In this document: positions 10,285-21,478 of the stretch, piece after piece | Position numbering within the stretch: position 1 is the stretch's first letter | Layout of the letters: the number at the start of each line of letters is the position of its first letter | NCBI GenBank assembly: GCA_036873755.1 | Contig: JAVTVY010039253.1 | Span: 1-64,000 of the forward strand | From: Hanleya hanleyi | Taxonomy: Eukaryota; Mollusca; Polyplacophora; Lepidopleurida; Hanleyidae | Reading direction: 5' to 3' | DNA: 64,000 nt | Made by a program: the position numbers and the translations under genes | Notes under the pieces: model-generated | Database searches by the model: none | Told to the model about the DNA's origin: nothing | What the model saw: the letters and a program-made list of their open reading frames with translations, nothing else

Positions 10285-11252
10285 TCGGCTTTTCTTGAAA
10301 CTCAACTACTTAGATAAAGGACTGGACATTATTAATTTATCTCGAATCCTGAATGATCCAGAGGTACGCAACGCTGTACCAAACTATTTTAAGTTCACAG
10401 AACCTCCTTGCATTTCATATAAGTATACTAAATCTATAGCCACCAAAATATTCAATTACCCCAAAGCTGTCAAGGAGTTTGACTGGAACTTATACACGTC
10501 AGGAGGCTATAGTTGTGATTGTGAATCGTTGTACTTTATCTATACACCATGTAAACGTGTTGTGAATGGTGACCTGGATGTGGTGAGTGATAAGGACCTG
10601 AAATTACTCCTGATGAAAGGACCTAAATATATGGAGCCGAGAAGAATAAATCTGAAGGCCGACCAGAAGGTAGTCCTGTCTGCATTGGAAGAGTAAGTTA
10701 TTGATTGGTCTGAGCGAGAAAAAGTTGAACCTACAGTACTCGCTGATTGGCTGGACCCCACCAAAGCAAGGTCGTTGAAACAATCCGCCATATTGACAGA
10801 AGTACTCTTCCCCAAGCAAAACAAGTACTGAGCAACCTCAATTCGCAAGAAGTTCTAGCAAATCTCCAGAGTAAATTCGTCATAGTCCCAGCAGACAGAG
10901 CTTCAAATAATATAATATTCATATGTAAATATTACTATTACCAGATGCTGGTTAAAGAATTGAGTGTAGACATATCATCAAATACGTCTACTTACTCCCA
11001 AACTTCACATACTCTGGAAGATTTATTTGACAATCACAAAACGTTTCTCAGGGAAAGAGGTATTTGTCTTCCAACCAATCATAACGACATACCAAAAGTA
11101 TACTGGACTCTCAAAATGCATAAATCACCATACAAAGCTAGATTCATAGCTGGTTCTAGAAGCTGCACCACGAAGCTTCTTTCAACCCCGTTGACGAGGG
11201 CACTTCAGGAGGTAACAGAATTTTGGAAAAGATATTGCGCCACTATTTCTAA
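10285..11252 (+). pseudogene. PLE protein, N-terminal part and start of RT domain
   Basis: The ORF starts MKLNYLDKGLDIINLSR and carries blocks typical of PLE proteins: EPPCISYKYTKSIATKIFNY, GGYSCDCESLYF with a C-x-C pair, KRVVNGDLDVVSDKDLKLLL and KGPKYMEPR (10295-10696). A stop at 10694 breaks the frame. The second segment, 10747-11256, has FVIVPADRASNNIIFICKYY (RT motif region) and KVYWTLKMHKSPYKARFIAG with CTTKLLSTPLT. The frame ends in a 2.1-kb insertion at 11253. The continuation is at 13402-13985 and 14991-15770, so this is one PLE of roughly 2.3 kb split by two insertions. It was itself inserted in the Tnp2-like transposase. No N-terminal nuclease is visible. Confidence 0.85.
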
Positions 11253-11600
11253 CTAGTGGCCACGGCGACACTTGATCCCATCGGCCTAGGGTGAACTTGC
11301 CGTCCCTTTCACATGAGCAATATAAATCTCAGGTATAGACAGATGAAGGGCAATCAATAAGGGGAAACAGAAGTAGTTGGGGGAAAAACAGTCATGTTTA
11401 TTTGTATGGAAATTTGGCTAGAGACAACTAGATATAAAAGGGGCGGGCACCCACCAACCACCCGCTCTGATAAGAGGAGCATTAAAGTGACTATCAATTA
11501 TGTGTAAGGAAATGTTCACATGTATTGTTGGTTAATGCAAAATGTTAAAGGCATAGTACGATAGGCCCAGGTGTATTATACAGATGATGCAATTGTTGCA

Positions 11601-11821
11601 AGAAAATCCTCCCCGCAGTTCTCCGTGAATAGTAAAACAAAACTCAGACAGGCAATTTACAGGTTATTTTCGGACGTGATTGTCATTATGACGTTGGCAC
11701 GTCTGAGTGTTATAACATGCAGGCTTCGCGCCGGGACATCAAAATTTAACCTGCAAATTGCCTATCTGGTTTTTGTTTTTGCTATTCACGGAAAACTACC
11801 TGGTGGATTTTTCTTGATATT
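11601..11821. repeat. small foldback inside element A
   Basis: Arms GAAAATCCTCCCCGCAGTTC...CCGTGAATAG (from 11601) and CTATTCACGGAAAACTACC...GATTTTTC (to 11821) are complementary over about 65 bp, including GGCAATTTACAGGTTA against TAACCTGCAAATTGCC. It is a hairpin MITE or an arm relic; no TSD was identified. The 84-aa ORF over it has no support. Confidence 0.7.
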
Positions 11822-12289
11822 TTGAAATAAAATTGCAGTGTGAAAGTTTAGCTACTGTGCAAAGTTTCACTGTTGAGCAAGCTTACTTTCCCTTGCACAG
11901 AAAAGAACAAACCGAACACTGTCGGAGCGTTTTATTCAAGTGAAGTTCGACCAGTTCATAGCTGAGAGATGTCAGCGCGGCACACTGCCACAAGTGACAT
12001 GGACGAAATAAACAAATTCAAGTTCATTTACTTGCAGTGCTGGCCGTGAGGAAAATGCAGCAGAGTTAGCCATCACTCACATCAAAAAGCTGTAAGGCGA
12101 GTATGGGCGAGTGACCGTCACTCTCCTTGGAAAATGTTTAGGCGAGTGACTCCAAATTGTACTGCCAAATTAAGGAGGATGTTAGTCAAACATTGGTGTT
12201 CAGATCAAACCATCTTCTTGTAAGCTGAATTGTTCGTGGGGCTTTTGTCCGGGCACCCTTTTACACAGACCCAAAAATCGTCACAAATG

Positions 12290-13320
12290 TACCCAATTTC
12301 AATAGGTTTGTGATTTACCACACAATATGCTACCAAATTTGAAGTGTGTAGCTGCAATGGTTTGGTTTCTAAAGCATTAACGTCATTCTGTGGATATTTT
12401 CCATTATGTTGCCATGGAAACAGCAAAAACACCCAAATTTACCCAATTTCAATAACCTTGTGCTTTACCACCCAACATTGCTGTAGACCAAATCTGAAGT
12501 ATCTAGCTGGAACGGTTCGGCTTTTAGAACGTTCAAGTCGTCATGTGGATATTTTTCGTTATGTTGCCATGGAAACCACAAAAATAAAAAAATTGTCCCC
12601 AATTTCAATAGGCTTGCGCTTTACCATGCAACAATGCTGTATACCAAACTTGAAGTTTCCAGCTGCAACGGTTCGGCTTTTAGAGCATTCACGTCGTAAT
12701 GTGGATATTTGTCGTTATGTTGCCATGGAAACCACAAAAACCACCAAAATGTCCCCAATTTCATTAGGCTTGTGCTTTACCATGCAACAATGCTGTATAC
12801 CAAATTTGAAGTCTCCAGCTGCAACGGTTCGGCTTTTAGAGCATTCACGTCGTAATGTGGATATTTTTCGTTATGTTGCCATGGAAACCACAAAAACCGC
12901 CAAAATGTCCCCAATTTCAATAGGCTTGTGCTTTACCACCCAACAATGCTGTATACCAAATTTGAAGTTTCTAGCTGCAACGTTTCACCTTTGAGAGCGG
13001 TCACGTCACCATGTGGATATTTTTCATTATGTTGCCATGGAAACCACAAAAATAAACTAAATGCGCCCAATTTCAATAGGCTTGTGCTTTACCACCCAAC
13101 AATGCAGAATACCAAATTTGAAGTCTCCAGCTGCAACGGATCACCTTTTAGAGCGGTCACATCGTTATATGGATATTTTTCGTTATGTTGCCATGGAAAC
13201 CACAAAAATCAACTAAATGTGCCCAATTTCAATAGGCTTGTGCTTTACCACCCATCAATGCAGTATACCAAATTTGAAGACTCTAGCTGGAACGGTTCGC
13301 CTTTTAGAGCGGTCACTTCG
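12290..13320. repeat. 156-bp tandem array (core of element A)
   Basis: The marker GCCATGGAAAC recurs at 12411, 12566, 12722, 12878, 13034 and 13190, a spacing of 155-156 bp. Each unit also has ATTTCAATAGGCTTGTGC, TACCAAATTTGAAGT and TAGAGCGGTCACGTC. Since 156 is divisible by three, long open frames run through the array on the plus strand; these are artefacts. Confidence 0.95.
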
Positions 13321-13401
13321 TTCATCCAGCCAGCCAGCCATCCAGCCAGCCAGCCGGACAGCGTGGCGACATGATCCCATCCGGCATATATGCCGATGGG
13401 A

Positions 13402-13985
13402 TAAAAACTCTGGCGTTGAATGTATGTGGATATTGAAAAACTCAAAATGTCTCACGGAAGAACTTGATGCTAAAGGTCACATATCGTACAGACATGTATC
13501 CACATGGGATTTCTCGACTCGCTATACTACAATCCCTCTTCAGGACATTATTGACCGTCTAAGTTCATTAATAGTATCTGTGTTCAAGAAAACTGATCGA
13601 GGATATATTAATGTCGGAAGCAATAAAGCATTCTTTAGATCTACTACATACAAGAGATATCATTCATGGGATGTTTCTTTGTTTATAGAGTTGCTTGAAT
13701 TTGTCATTAAAAATATCTATGTGAAATGTGGCAACACAATATGTCAGCAGCATATAGGTATTCCAATGGGTACTAATTGTGCACCCCTATTGGCTGACCT
13801 GTATCTGTTCTTTTATGAATATGACTACATGTATATGCAGGCGCTTTCAAAAACCGATCCATTCAAAGCCCGTTCCTTCTCATTCACCAAACGCTATATA
13901 GACGGTCTTCTCGCTGTGGATAATCGCTATATAAATAACGCAGTGTAGGATATATATCCATCTTCACTGGATTTGAAGGGAACTA
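13402..13985 (+). pseudogene. PLE RT core, catalytic box altered
   Basis: Continuation of the PLE interrupted at 11253. It reads VECMWILKNSKCLTEELDA, then STWDFSTRYTTIPLQDIID (motif A), IGIPMGTNCAPLLADLYLF (motif B, the PMGTNCAP signature of PLEs) and KRYIDGLLAVDNRYI (motif C). The usual YIDD of motif C, intact in the minus copy at 43.6 kb, is YIDG here, which should abolish polymerase activity. A stop follows at 13948 (NNAV*). At 13986 a 1005-bp hAT-like insertion separates it from the thumb region at 14991. Confidence 0.88.
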
Positions 13986-14990
13986 CAGGCACGGCGGAAA
14001 CAATTCATGATCATGATGATTGGGGGGGCTACTATCACAGGACAATTAGGCGAGGGTCCAGGGGCCGCCTAGGCCCCGGAAGCTCCAGGGGTATTAGATG
14101 GCCAGATAGGCGTTCTAGCGCATTTCCGAGCAATAAAACAAGAAATTATCGCCCGTGTAAACTCTATTGGTGTTGCCTGTTTTCCCCAACATTTTTAAAT
14201 GTTCATCGTCAAGCAAAGTGATGTTCGGAAGTATGAATAATTTAAATATATATCAATCCAAATATATTCAATCCAAAGGTTCATTGAGCTTCCATCATGT
14301 CACTCGTACAGAGATTTTTTCTGCTTGTTGGGGAGCCTTTTGTCTCCTTGTGATTCATGTATATTGAAAATTCTACCGCCGTCAGCGAACGTTCAACTTC
14401 TGCGATACCGGTACGTGGGGTGAAAACTCACCTCGGTCCACTGCATGCTCCGAACCGATTCTCGCTGTTGACGAATTCGTTCGCTATATCAACTAAGGTG
14501 ATGGATACAACTTGGTTGATATACATGTAGCGAAGGAAGTCATCAACAACGAGAATCGGAGGTGAGTATTCGGTCGGTTTTTGGAGTAGTCATTCAGTCA
14601 TAATTGAATTGTTATTACAGCGTGTACTAGAGCAGCATTTTATGAACACAACTTGTAAATCATGTGAATAAGCAAGGATGTCTTTCATGGTTGTAACTTA
14701 TCGGAAATGAAAATCTGCATTCAATACAGATATAGGTGTTTACTAAACAATGCCGGTAAAAAAAATTCTAGAGCTTTGGCTGACCCACTAATGCTGGACA
14801 GTTGTAAATAGTTTTAGTTATGCGATAGATATGCGACGCAGACAATTCATTTTACTATTTATTTCGAAAATACGTATTCATTGAAGTATTTTTGCGTTGA
14901 CAGTGTCAATGGCATATGAATTTTAGAAAAGTTGGCCAAATTATTGGGGGGGCTTCAGCCCCCGTAGCCCCCCCGGCTCCGCCGTGCCTG
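13986..14990. mobile_element. hAT-like non-autonomous element, 5-bp TSD (copy 1)
   Basis: Ends are CAGGCACGGCGGA... and ...TCCGCCGTGCCTG (13-bp TIRs) flanked by the 5-bp duplication AACTA (13981-13985 and 14991-14995). The empty site is seen in other PLE copies as GGAAACTACAGATAG. Subterminal runs of G and C include GGGGGGGCTTCAGCCCCC. An internal inverted repeat lies at ~14455-14556 (GATTCTCG...CGAGAATC). No transposase. The CAG-type TIR suggests hAT, where 5-bp TSDs occur in one subgroup. Confidence 0.8.
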
Positions 14991-15770
14991 AACTACAGAT
15001 AGCCCTACAGGCACGTCGTATTTAAATCTATATCTCTACAAAAATGAAGCGGGCATTCTCTCTCGTCGACTTTATGACAAAAGAGATGATTACAATTTCG
15101 ACATTGTAAACTATCCCTTTCTGGACAGTAATATTCCAGTGGGACCTGCATATGGCGTATACATATCTCGCCTTGTAGCATTTGCTAGATCCTGTGTTAA
15201 ATGTGACGATGTTAATCAACGTCACAAAACATTGTTGCAAAAACTTATAAAACAAGGCTATTCCACCAAGCGCCTCCACTCAAAGTTTCTCAAATTTGGC
15301 GATACATATCGCATGCTGATAGCAAAATACGAACGTGGCGTGCAATATCTATGGCGTTACGTTTCGTAACTTGTGTCTAATTCCGCTTAACGGAACTAGG
15401 GGCCGTATGAACCCATGTACTTCAAGATCCTCATGGTGCTCATATGAACAGACACAATCAAAGCGTGACTTACATACATCATTCTCTAGATAACGACTTT
15501 ACAACGATTATTATGGATTAAGAATACTGATCAGCGATACGGATTTGATATTTTTGGAACATCATGATGTCTTGTAGGCATCATTGAAAACTGTTGACCG
15601 CTTCTCTCTTGCAGGAAACTAGCCTATGTTTATGTATACTATGATTGTCTTTTCGAATTTGGTGCTAATACTGTTATATGGATATAGAATAGGTCTTTGG
15701 ATTATGGACGCGGATATTCTTTAATGGACGACGGCTGAATTATGAATGACAGACTAGACGCTTGTATTGT
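14991..15770 (+). pseudogene. PLE thumb region and 3' tail
   Basis: Completes the PLE begun at 10285: GPAYGVYISRLVAFARSC, LLQKLIKQGYSTKRLHSKF and a C-terminus ending LWRYVS-stop at 15367-15369, then the tail to GACGCTTGTATT. An early stop (QARRI*) breaks the frame just after the insertion. The tail matches the copy at 6.8-7.6 kb at nearly every base, with a few substitutions. No C-terminal endonuclease. Confidence 0.85.
15373..15477 (+). ncRNA. candidate ribozyme-like RNA in PLE tail (degenerate copy)
   Basis: Same position, 3 nt after the RT stop. The 5' strand GTGTCTAATTCCGCTTA is kept, but the stem that follows is damaged (CGGAACTAGGGG instead of CCCGGGGCTAGGGG) and the closing strands have changed to CAGACAC...GTGACTT and ACATAC. 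It is probably inactive, in line with the dead RT upstream. Confidence 0.5.
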
Positions 15771-16414
15771 TAAGCAGGCTGTCGTGACAAAACCATGCTG
15801 TGTGTGCCCATTTCAACATCCCTGCTCCTGTGTACCGACATCCCTTCTTCTTGTTTAGCCAGTTCCACTCAAGACTATAACCTGCTTTGACACTTATGCT
15901 GAAATGAACTTGACAGGCTATATCAGTGTGTTTGACAAAAACACGAGATCACATTTATTTGCATGCAAACCAAGTTTGGTTTCTGCAAAGTTTGTTGTAG
16001 TGGATATAATATACGCAGCTAAATTGCCATCATTTGAGTTAGACTAAATTTGTGTGCTCCCGATATGATCATGCAAGTTTTCTCAACTAATCATATTAAG
16101 TTAAAGTTAAATGATTTACATATGCTGTGTTTTAAATGATTTCTTCAGTATGTACTTCGTATTGTCAGCTTTTATGACGAACTTTTAATATATTGAAATT
16201 TTCTTCAGATTCGTGCTTCAATGAAATGATGCATTATAACCATTAACCTGTGTAAACTTCATCCTTTTCATTGAGCTTGGTGAAGTAATTGCTGTAGTAT
16301 GTGCTTTGACATTCACCTGCCACAGCTGTGCTGTAGTATCCATAGTTTTGGTAGCATACGACAAATTTTATTAATACCCCGAAGTATAGCTGAATTTGCT
16401 ATTTCGAAAATATC
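15771..16414. other. unassigned; possibly 3' part of the Tnp2-like transposon
   Basis: This lies to the right of the PLE insertion. One plus frame gives a stretch resembling TGYISVFDKNTRSHLFACKP, which could be a transposase C-terminus resuming after the PLE, but I cannot confirm it. No other structure. Confidence 0.35.
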
Positions 16415-16998
16415 ACATTGTGGCAATGTATATGAAATGTTATTTATATAGGAGTAAAATGCAAACTAAAGTAGTTTTATATATATATGAAGAGTGGTGT
16501 AATTATATACACTCTACATTTGCTAAACATATAAACCGATTGAACGTATATAGTGTAACTGACATTGAACGTATATAGTGTAAGCTGATATATATATAGA
16601 ACGACTGAATACGGCGTATTTGATACGGCGTATTTGACAAAGACGCTTAACGGATATGACAGGCGGATATGGCAGGCGGAAGTATGCTGTGAGCATGCAC
16701 GTTGTGCTCGTGCAAAGCATTGCGGTTCCAGTTCCACGATAACAGTGGCCATTGACTGATTCCCGCTCTCAAACAAGGGTCTCCGACACAATACAACGAC
16801 TCGACTTGGTTGCCAGTCAACAGTGGCCAGTGCCATATTAAAATTTGCGAATAGAGAGAGGTCAGCCCGTCGCCACTTTACGGTGGCCCATAGACGACAT
16901 GCTATATTTTTTAGTTTTGAGTTTATTTTTTTTACTTCTAGGTTTCATTTTTTGTGTTAGGTTTCATTTTTTTGTTTTAGGTTTATTTCTTTAGTTTT

Positions 16999-17110
16999 CA
17001 CCCGGGTGAAAACCTTCTCACTTGGGTGGAAAGTTTACCATCTGAGTGAAAACCTTCTCACCCGGGTGAACACGTTTTAACCTGGGTGAGAAGGTTTTCA
17101 CCTGAGTGGA
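16999..17110. repeat. CACCCGGGTGAAAAC short tandem palindromes (left arm)
   Basis: Six variants of the ~20-bp unit CACCYGGGTGAAAACCTTCT, each with a palindromic centre, in one row. The mirror array sits in the right arm at 22366-22480. Confidence 0.85.
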
Positions 17111-17291
17111 AATTCACGTGATTGTGCCCTCGTTTTAGTTCCCTTGCACTGACATTCCGGCAAAATGGAGGGTGGTTCGTTCAAAAGTATAGATGATCTC
17201 AAACTGTCAAACTGAACTTTCATGTTTGATCATGCAGTCGATAAATGATATTTCACGTCTTGCGTGTTTTACATACCGGTAAGTTGTATTT

Positions 17292-18087
17292 CACCCTATT
17301 GAATCGACAAGTATGATTGTAGGTAAACACCGCCGGTCACGTGTCAAATCACAGTCAATGGTAGGTTTTTCGGTGCTTTCGTTATCAAGCGTGGGCGTGT
17401 GTCTGACCAGACGACAGTGACCACAGCCGAAAATGAACGATTTTCAGCATATCGATGACAGGTATGGTTACTGGTGTCCAGTCATTTTTTGATGGAGAGA
17501 TATCGTACTATATTGTCACGAAATGTAGGCTTATTACTATTTCAAGTTAACAAAAAATTTAAACATTTTTGCGGCGAGAGGTGTTTTTAGGTGTTGGTGG
17601 ACAGTCCATGGTAGGTATTAGCATCGAATTATAGTGTGAGGAAATGAGCACAAAATGAACACATGGGAACTTACTACCTGCCTCATGTATCACTGACTCA
17701 TTCATCTCTCGATTCCTTTCACTTGTGTGTGTTTAAGAGGAGTATGAACCATTAATAGTTTCTCTGTCTGTCTGATATTACGACAGTCCATGGTATCATC
17801 ATCGGGCCGATCGACAGTCCACGGTAGGTCAAAATACGGTCAGTCCGAACTGATGCACGGAGAGCACATCGTCTGATCCAATGATTCGCCAAATGGGCTG
17901 TTGCCAAGAAAAATGGTAGCTACCATGGACTGTCAACATATCTGATATACAATCATATGTTGCCTCATTATAACATTGCAGCTGTTATACGGCTTCAATG
18001 TGAAGTGATCCAATCTACAGTTCATGGTCGCATGACACATGGACTGGTGCATTCACCTATAATCATACTTGTCGATTCAGTAGGGTG
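17292..18087. mobile_element. TIR element with 7-bp TSD, nested in the left arm
   Basis: Ends CACCCTATTGAATCGACAAG... and ...CTTGTCGATTCAGTAGGGTG form ~33-bp imperfect TIRs. TGTATTT flanks both sides (17285-17291, 18088-18094), and the uninterrupted site is visible in the opposite arm (~21380). Inside, the motif GACAGTCCATGGTA occurs at least four times (17606, 17786, 17815, and inverted at 17925). A 7-8 bp duplication with CA-type ends could fit the P superfamily; this is only suggestive. Confidence 0.7.
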
Positions 18088-19207
18088 TGTATTTTCAAAC
18101 CCGTGTTCTCTGCGAGCACACAAGCTTGTCATGTCTGAAAAGAGAAAATTAGGCCCCGTATAATCGAACTCGTATAATCTGCATAAATTGTATTGCCCCG
18201 CATCATTCAGTGATTCAAAGTGTTCGGTAGCTAAAATCGAATAGTCAGATCGCGCAAGTCAAACCACCTAAGACGAATCGTCCAACGCCCTGTGTCGGAT
18301 CGGCCGATGTAGTTTTTGGAGCTTATTGAGTTTTTTTATTTAGTTGGGTGAGGTTTAGATTTGTCCTGATACCTCTAATTGATGCCTGTTAGGGTAACCA
18401 AATACGGTCATTGTACATTTAAATCGCATTAGGCTAAACACATACGATGGAGATAGAGTCGCGCAGTATCACAGCTCAGGATGAGGCTAGGTTAAAAATC
18501 ATCAATGGGACTAATAGTGAGAAATGACGAACGAGAGAATAAACGATAAGTTGATAAATTTTGACCTTCTGCGTTGTCTCGCGTGACTGTTTTGAGTCCC
18601 ACACTAATTATGTGGAGGTTCGAGAAACATAATAGATGAAAAAGCCCAGCTTCAACTGTTAGCCTCCTTTTCTAAACGATGCCCGTCTAGACGCTTACCT
18701 CCCCTTGACTCGTGCTTTTCCCCAAGCCATCCTCATCTTAGGATAATACTAGTGAGATGGGATAGAGTTTAGATCATCGTAGACAAATACTTCGGACTGA
18801 TTCTCATAGTAAAATTATTGCTTTCGTATTAGCTTGAACCTAATTTTGATCTCAAACCCAGCGAAGAAAAGAAGAAATAGTATAGAAGCAATTTGTGTTT
18901 CTGTTTTGGTTCGTTGATACGGTGTTCACGGTAGACCTGTTATACGATAGTATTCACAGGATCTTTTTCCTGAATCCATTCTGCTGTATGGCTCAGAATC
19001 GTCTTCGTCAGCCATTATGGCCCATGTTAAACTGATTTTGAGTTTTCTGCTTTCTAATGTAAGCTTATATAAGTGACTCCACATTTGGCAGATGGGCCGG
19101 TCGAGTGTCAAATGCAGGAATATTTGATGTTAATATGTCTATCAAGCCTGAAACATAAATAATATTCAGTGAGTTTCATGTGCATCCATTGGACTCGGTG
19201 ATTATTT

Positions 19208-19310
19208 TAACCAATTGTTAGACGGATTGCGAAGCAATATCCGTACTATGGATTGGTGAAATCTGACTGGTTTGCGGGCTGGCTGCTTGGTTGCTTGGCT
19301 GGTTGTCCGT
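19208..19310 (-). mobile_element. fragment resembling the right end of a Helentron-like element
   Basis: The hairpin CGGATTGC-gaa-GCAATATCCG (19215-19235) is followed by a GGCTGGCTGCTTGGTTGCTT run and GTCCG. This is the same order (hairpin, tetranucleotide-like microsatellite) as elements A and B read from the right end inward. No tandem core is attached, so it is a relic or chance similarity. Confidence 0.4.
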
Positions 19311-19750
19311 TTTCAACATTTCAGAATACTATTTCATGTTTTGTTAAAGCTTGAGCTCTACCCTGTATTTCACAAACTAAGCCTCGCCTAATCCCATATG
19401 CTGATATATTCAGATAGCATACCTGATGCTGCATTGACTGCACCCATCCACTTCACCCTGGGGTATATCCCCCACCCCAGGAACGGATCTCCAGCAGTGT
19501 ATCTCTGAATCTAAAACTCACCCTACTACGAATGAAAGAAAACCAGCCTCATTAAGCACCAAAATCTACACTGGACGATCTGACACAGGACGTTGGACGA
19601 TTCGTCTTAGGCGGTTCAACTCGCGCGCGATCTGACTATTGGATTTTAGCTACCGAACTCTGTGAATCACTGAATGATGCGGGGCAATACAATTCTGCAG
19701 TACCGATACACAAATAACTTACTGATATATAACAAGCTGAGTAGCTAGCA

Positions 19751-21221
19751 GGTCCTCCGCCAAGTAGCCTGTTTGAGAGCATACAGCATATACGCTTCCA
19801 ATATCTCCTTAAATATAACTTGGAAAGTTGATATGTGTATGTGGAAAGAGACGTTCATCTGGAATTGCTGAGACAATTTGAGGAGGTTTGGAAAGCAGTA
19901 ATGGGTAGTGTAACACTGGAATGTAAGTCTGTAGTTGTATATGGATTTGTGGATGGTGAGGTTTATAAATCGATGAGTGGAATAGATCAAGATATCGCGT
20001 TCACAACACAGATGGGTACAATATGGGTGAGTGAAATCCAAGATGGTCAATGGCAGCCATCTTGGATTACATACTACCTCAATGAAAATCAATACCAATC
20101 GCTGTCTAACTGATGTGAAGCACCGTCTCGGGTTTGAAGTTGATTGGTCAAATTGTTGTCGAGATATCACGTGCACAAGATCCGAGACAGATGGAATCCA
20201 ATATCGTCAATGGCAGCCATCTTGGATTATGTACCTCAGTGAAAACCAATACCAATGGCCGTCTAACTGATGTGAAATACCTTCCCAAGTTTGAAGTCGA
20301 TTGGTTGATTTGTTTTTGAGATATCGTGTTAACAAGATGTGGAATGGAGTGAATCCAATATGGTCCATGGCAGCCATCTTGGATTACGTATCTCAGTGAA
20401 AATCAAAACCAATGGCCGTTTAACTGATGCGAAGCACATTCTCAAGTTTGAAGTGGATTGGTCAAACTGTTGTCGAGATATCGCGTTCACAAGATGTGGG
20501 ATGGACAGAATCCAATATGGTCAATGGCAGCCATCTTGGATTACGTACCTCAGTGAAAATCAATACCAATGGCCGTCTGATGTTAAGAACCTTCCCAAGT
20601 TTGAAGTCGATTGGTTGAATTGTTCTCGAGATATCGCGTTCACAAGATCTGGGACGGATGGAATCCAATATGGTCAATGGCAGCCATTTTGGATTACGTA
20701 CCTCAGTAAAAATCAATACCAATGGCCGTCTGACTGATGTGAAGAACCTTCCCAAGCTTGAAGTTGATTGGTGGAATTGTTCTTGAGATATCGCGTTCAC
20801 AACATGTGGGACGAACAGAATCCAATATGGTCGATGGCGGCCATCTTGGATTACGTACTTCAGTGAAAATCAATACCAATGGCCGTCTAACTGATGTGAA
20901 GCACCTTCCCAAGCTTGAAGTTGATTGGTAGAATTGTTCTTGAGATATTGCGTTCACAACATGTGGGACGAACAGAATCCAATATGGTCGATGGCGGCCA
21001 TCTTGGATTACGTACTTCAGTGAAAATCAATACCAATGGCCGTCTAACTGATGTGAAGCACCTTCTCAAGTTTGAAGTCGATTGGTCGAATTGTTCTCAA
21101 GATATCGCGTTCACAAGATGTGGGACGGACGGACGGACGGACGGAAGGACGGACGGAGGGACGGACGGAAGGACGGACGGCTAGCATTTCCAAGTCCTCC
21201 CACCACTTCGTGGCGGAGGAC
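19751..21221 (+). mobile_element. Helentron-like non-autonomous element B
   Basis: The left end is GGTCCTCCGCCAAG. The right end folds the same motif: AGTCCTCCCACC-acttc-GTGGCGGAGGAC (21193-21221). The core is a ~157-bp array with GGCAGCCATCTTGGATTACG at 20051, 20212, 20369, 20526, 20680, 20836 and 20993, each followed by AATACCAATGGCCGTCT. A GGAC/GGACGGA microsatellite (21123-21180) precedes the right hairpin. The plan matches element A, yet the sequences are unrelated. The several ORFs of 60-140 aa on both strands come from the array. Confidence 0.75.
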
Positions 21222-21478
21222 AATAACGGTGCAGTTTAAATGACGGTAACTGGCTTTGTGGAAAAAAACGGCCATTCTCGAACCCACACCGCAGCAGAAT
21301 GCCCGTGCACAAGATTATACATGGCCTAGTTTTCTTTTTCAGACATGGCAAGCTCGTGTGCTCGCAGAGAGCTCGGGTTTGAAAATACAACTTATATAAA
21401 ACATGCCAGACGTGAAATATCATTTATCGACTGCATGAGCAAACATAAAGTTCAGTTTGACAGTTTGAGATCATTTAG

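Larger units (their letters stand above)
11253..13401 (+). mobile_element. Helentron-like non-autonomous element A (HINE/DINE-1 architecture)
   Basis: It is inserted in the PLE ORF between CTATTTCTA-A and AAACTCTGGCG, with no clear target duplication. The left end carries GATCCCATCGGC at ~11273. The right end carries the same motif as a hairpin, GATCCCATCCGGC-atat-GCCGATGGGAT (13371-13402). Inside: a foldback insertion at 11601-11821, a 156-bp tandem array (12290-13320) and a CAGCCAGC-rich microsatellite (13325-13355) just before the right hairpin. Left motif, tandem core, microsatellite and right hairpin are the layout described for Helentron-associated elements and for bivalve pearl-type elements. 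The assignment rests on architecture only. Confidence 0.7.

Noticed and set aside
12344..13374. 216- and 148-aa ORFs
   Set aside because: The 156-bp tandem unit is divisible by three, so frames stay open by periodicity; the peptides are just the repeat.
19745..21184. Many 60-143 aa ORFs on both strands
   Set aside because: All fall in the ~157-bp array of element B.
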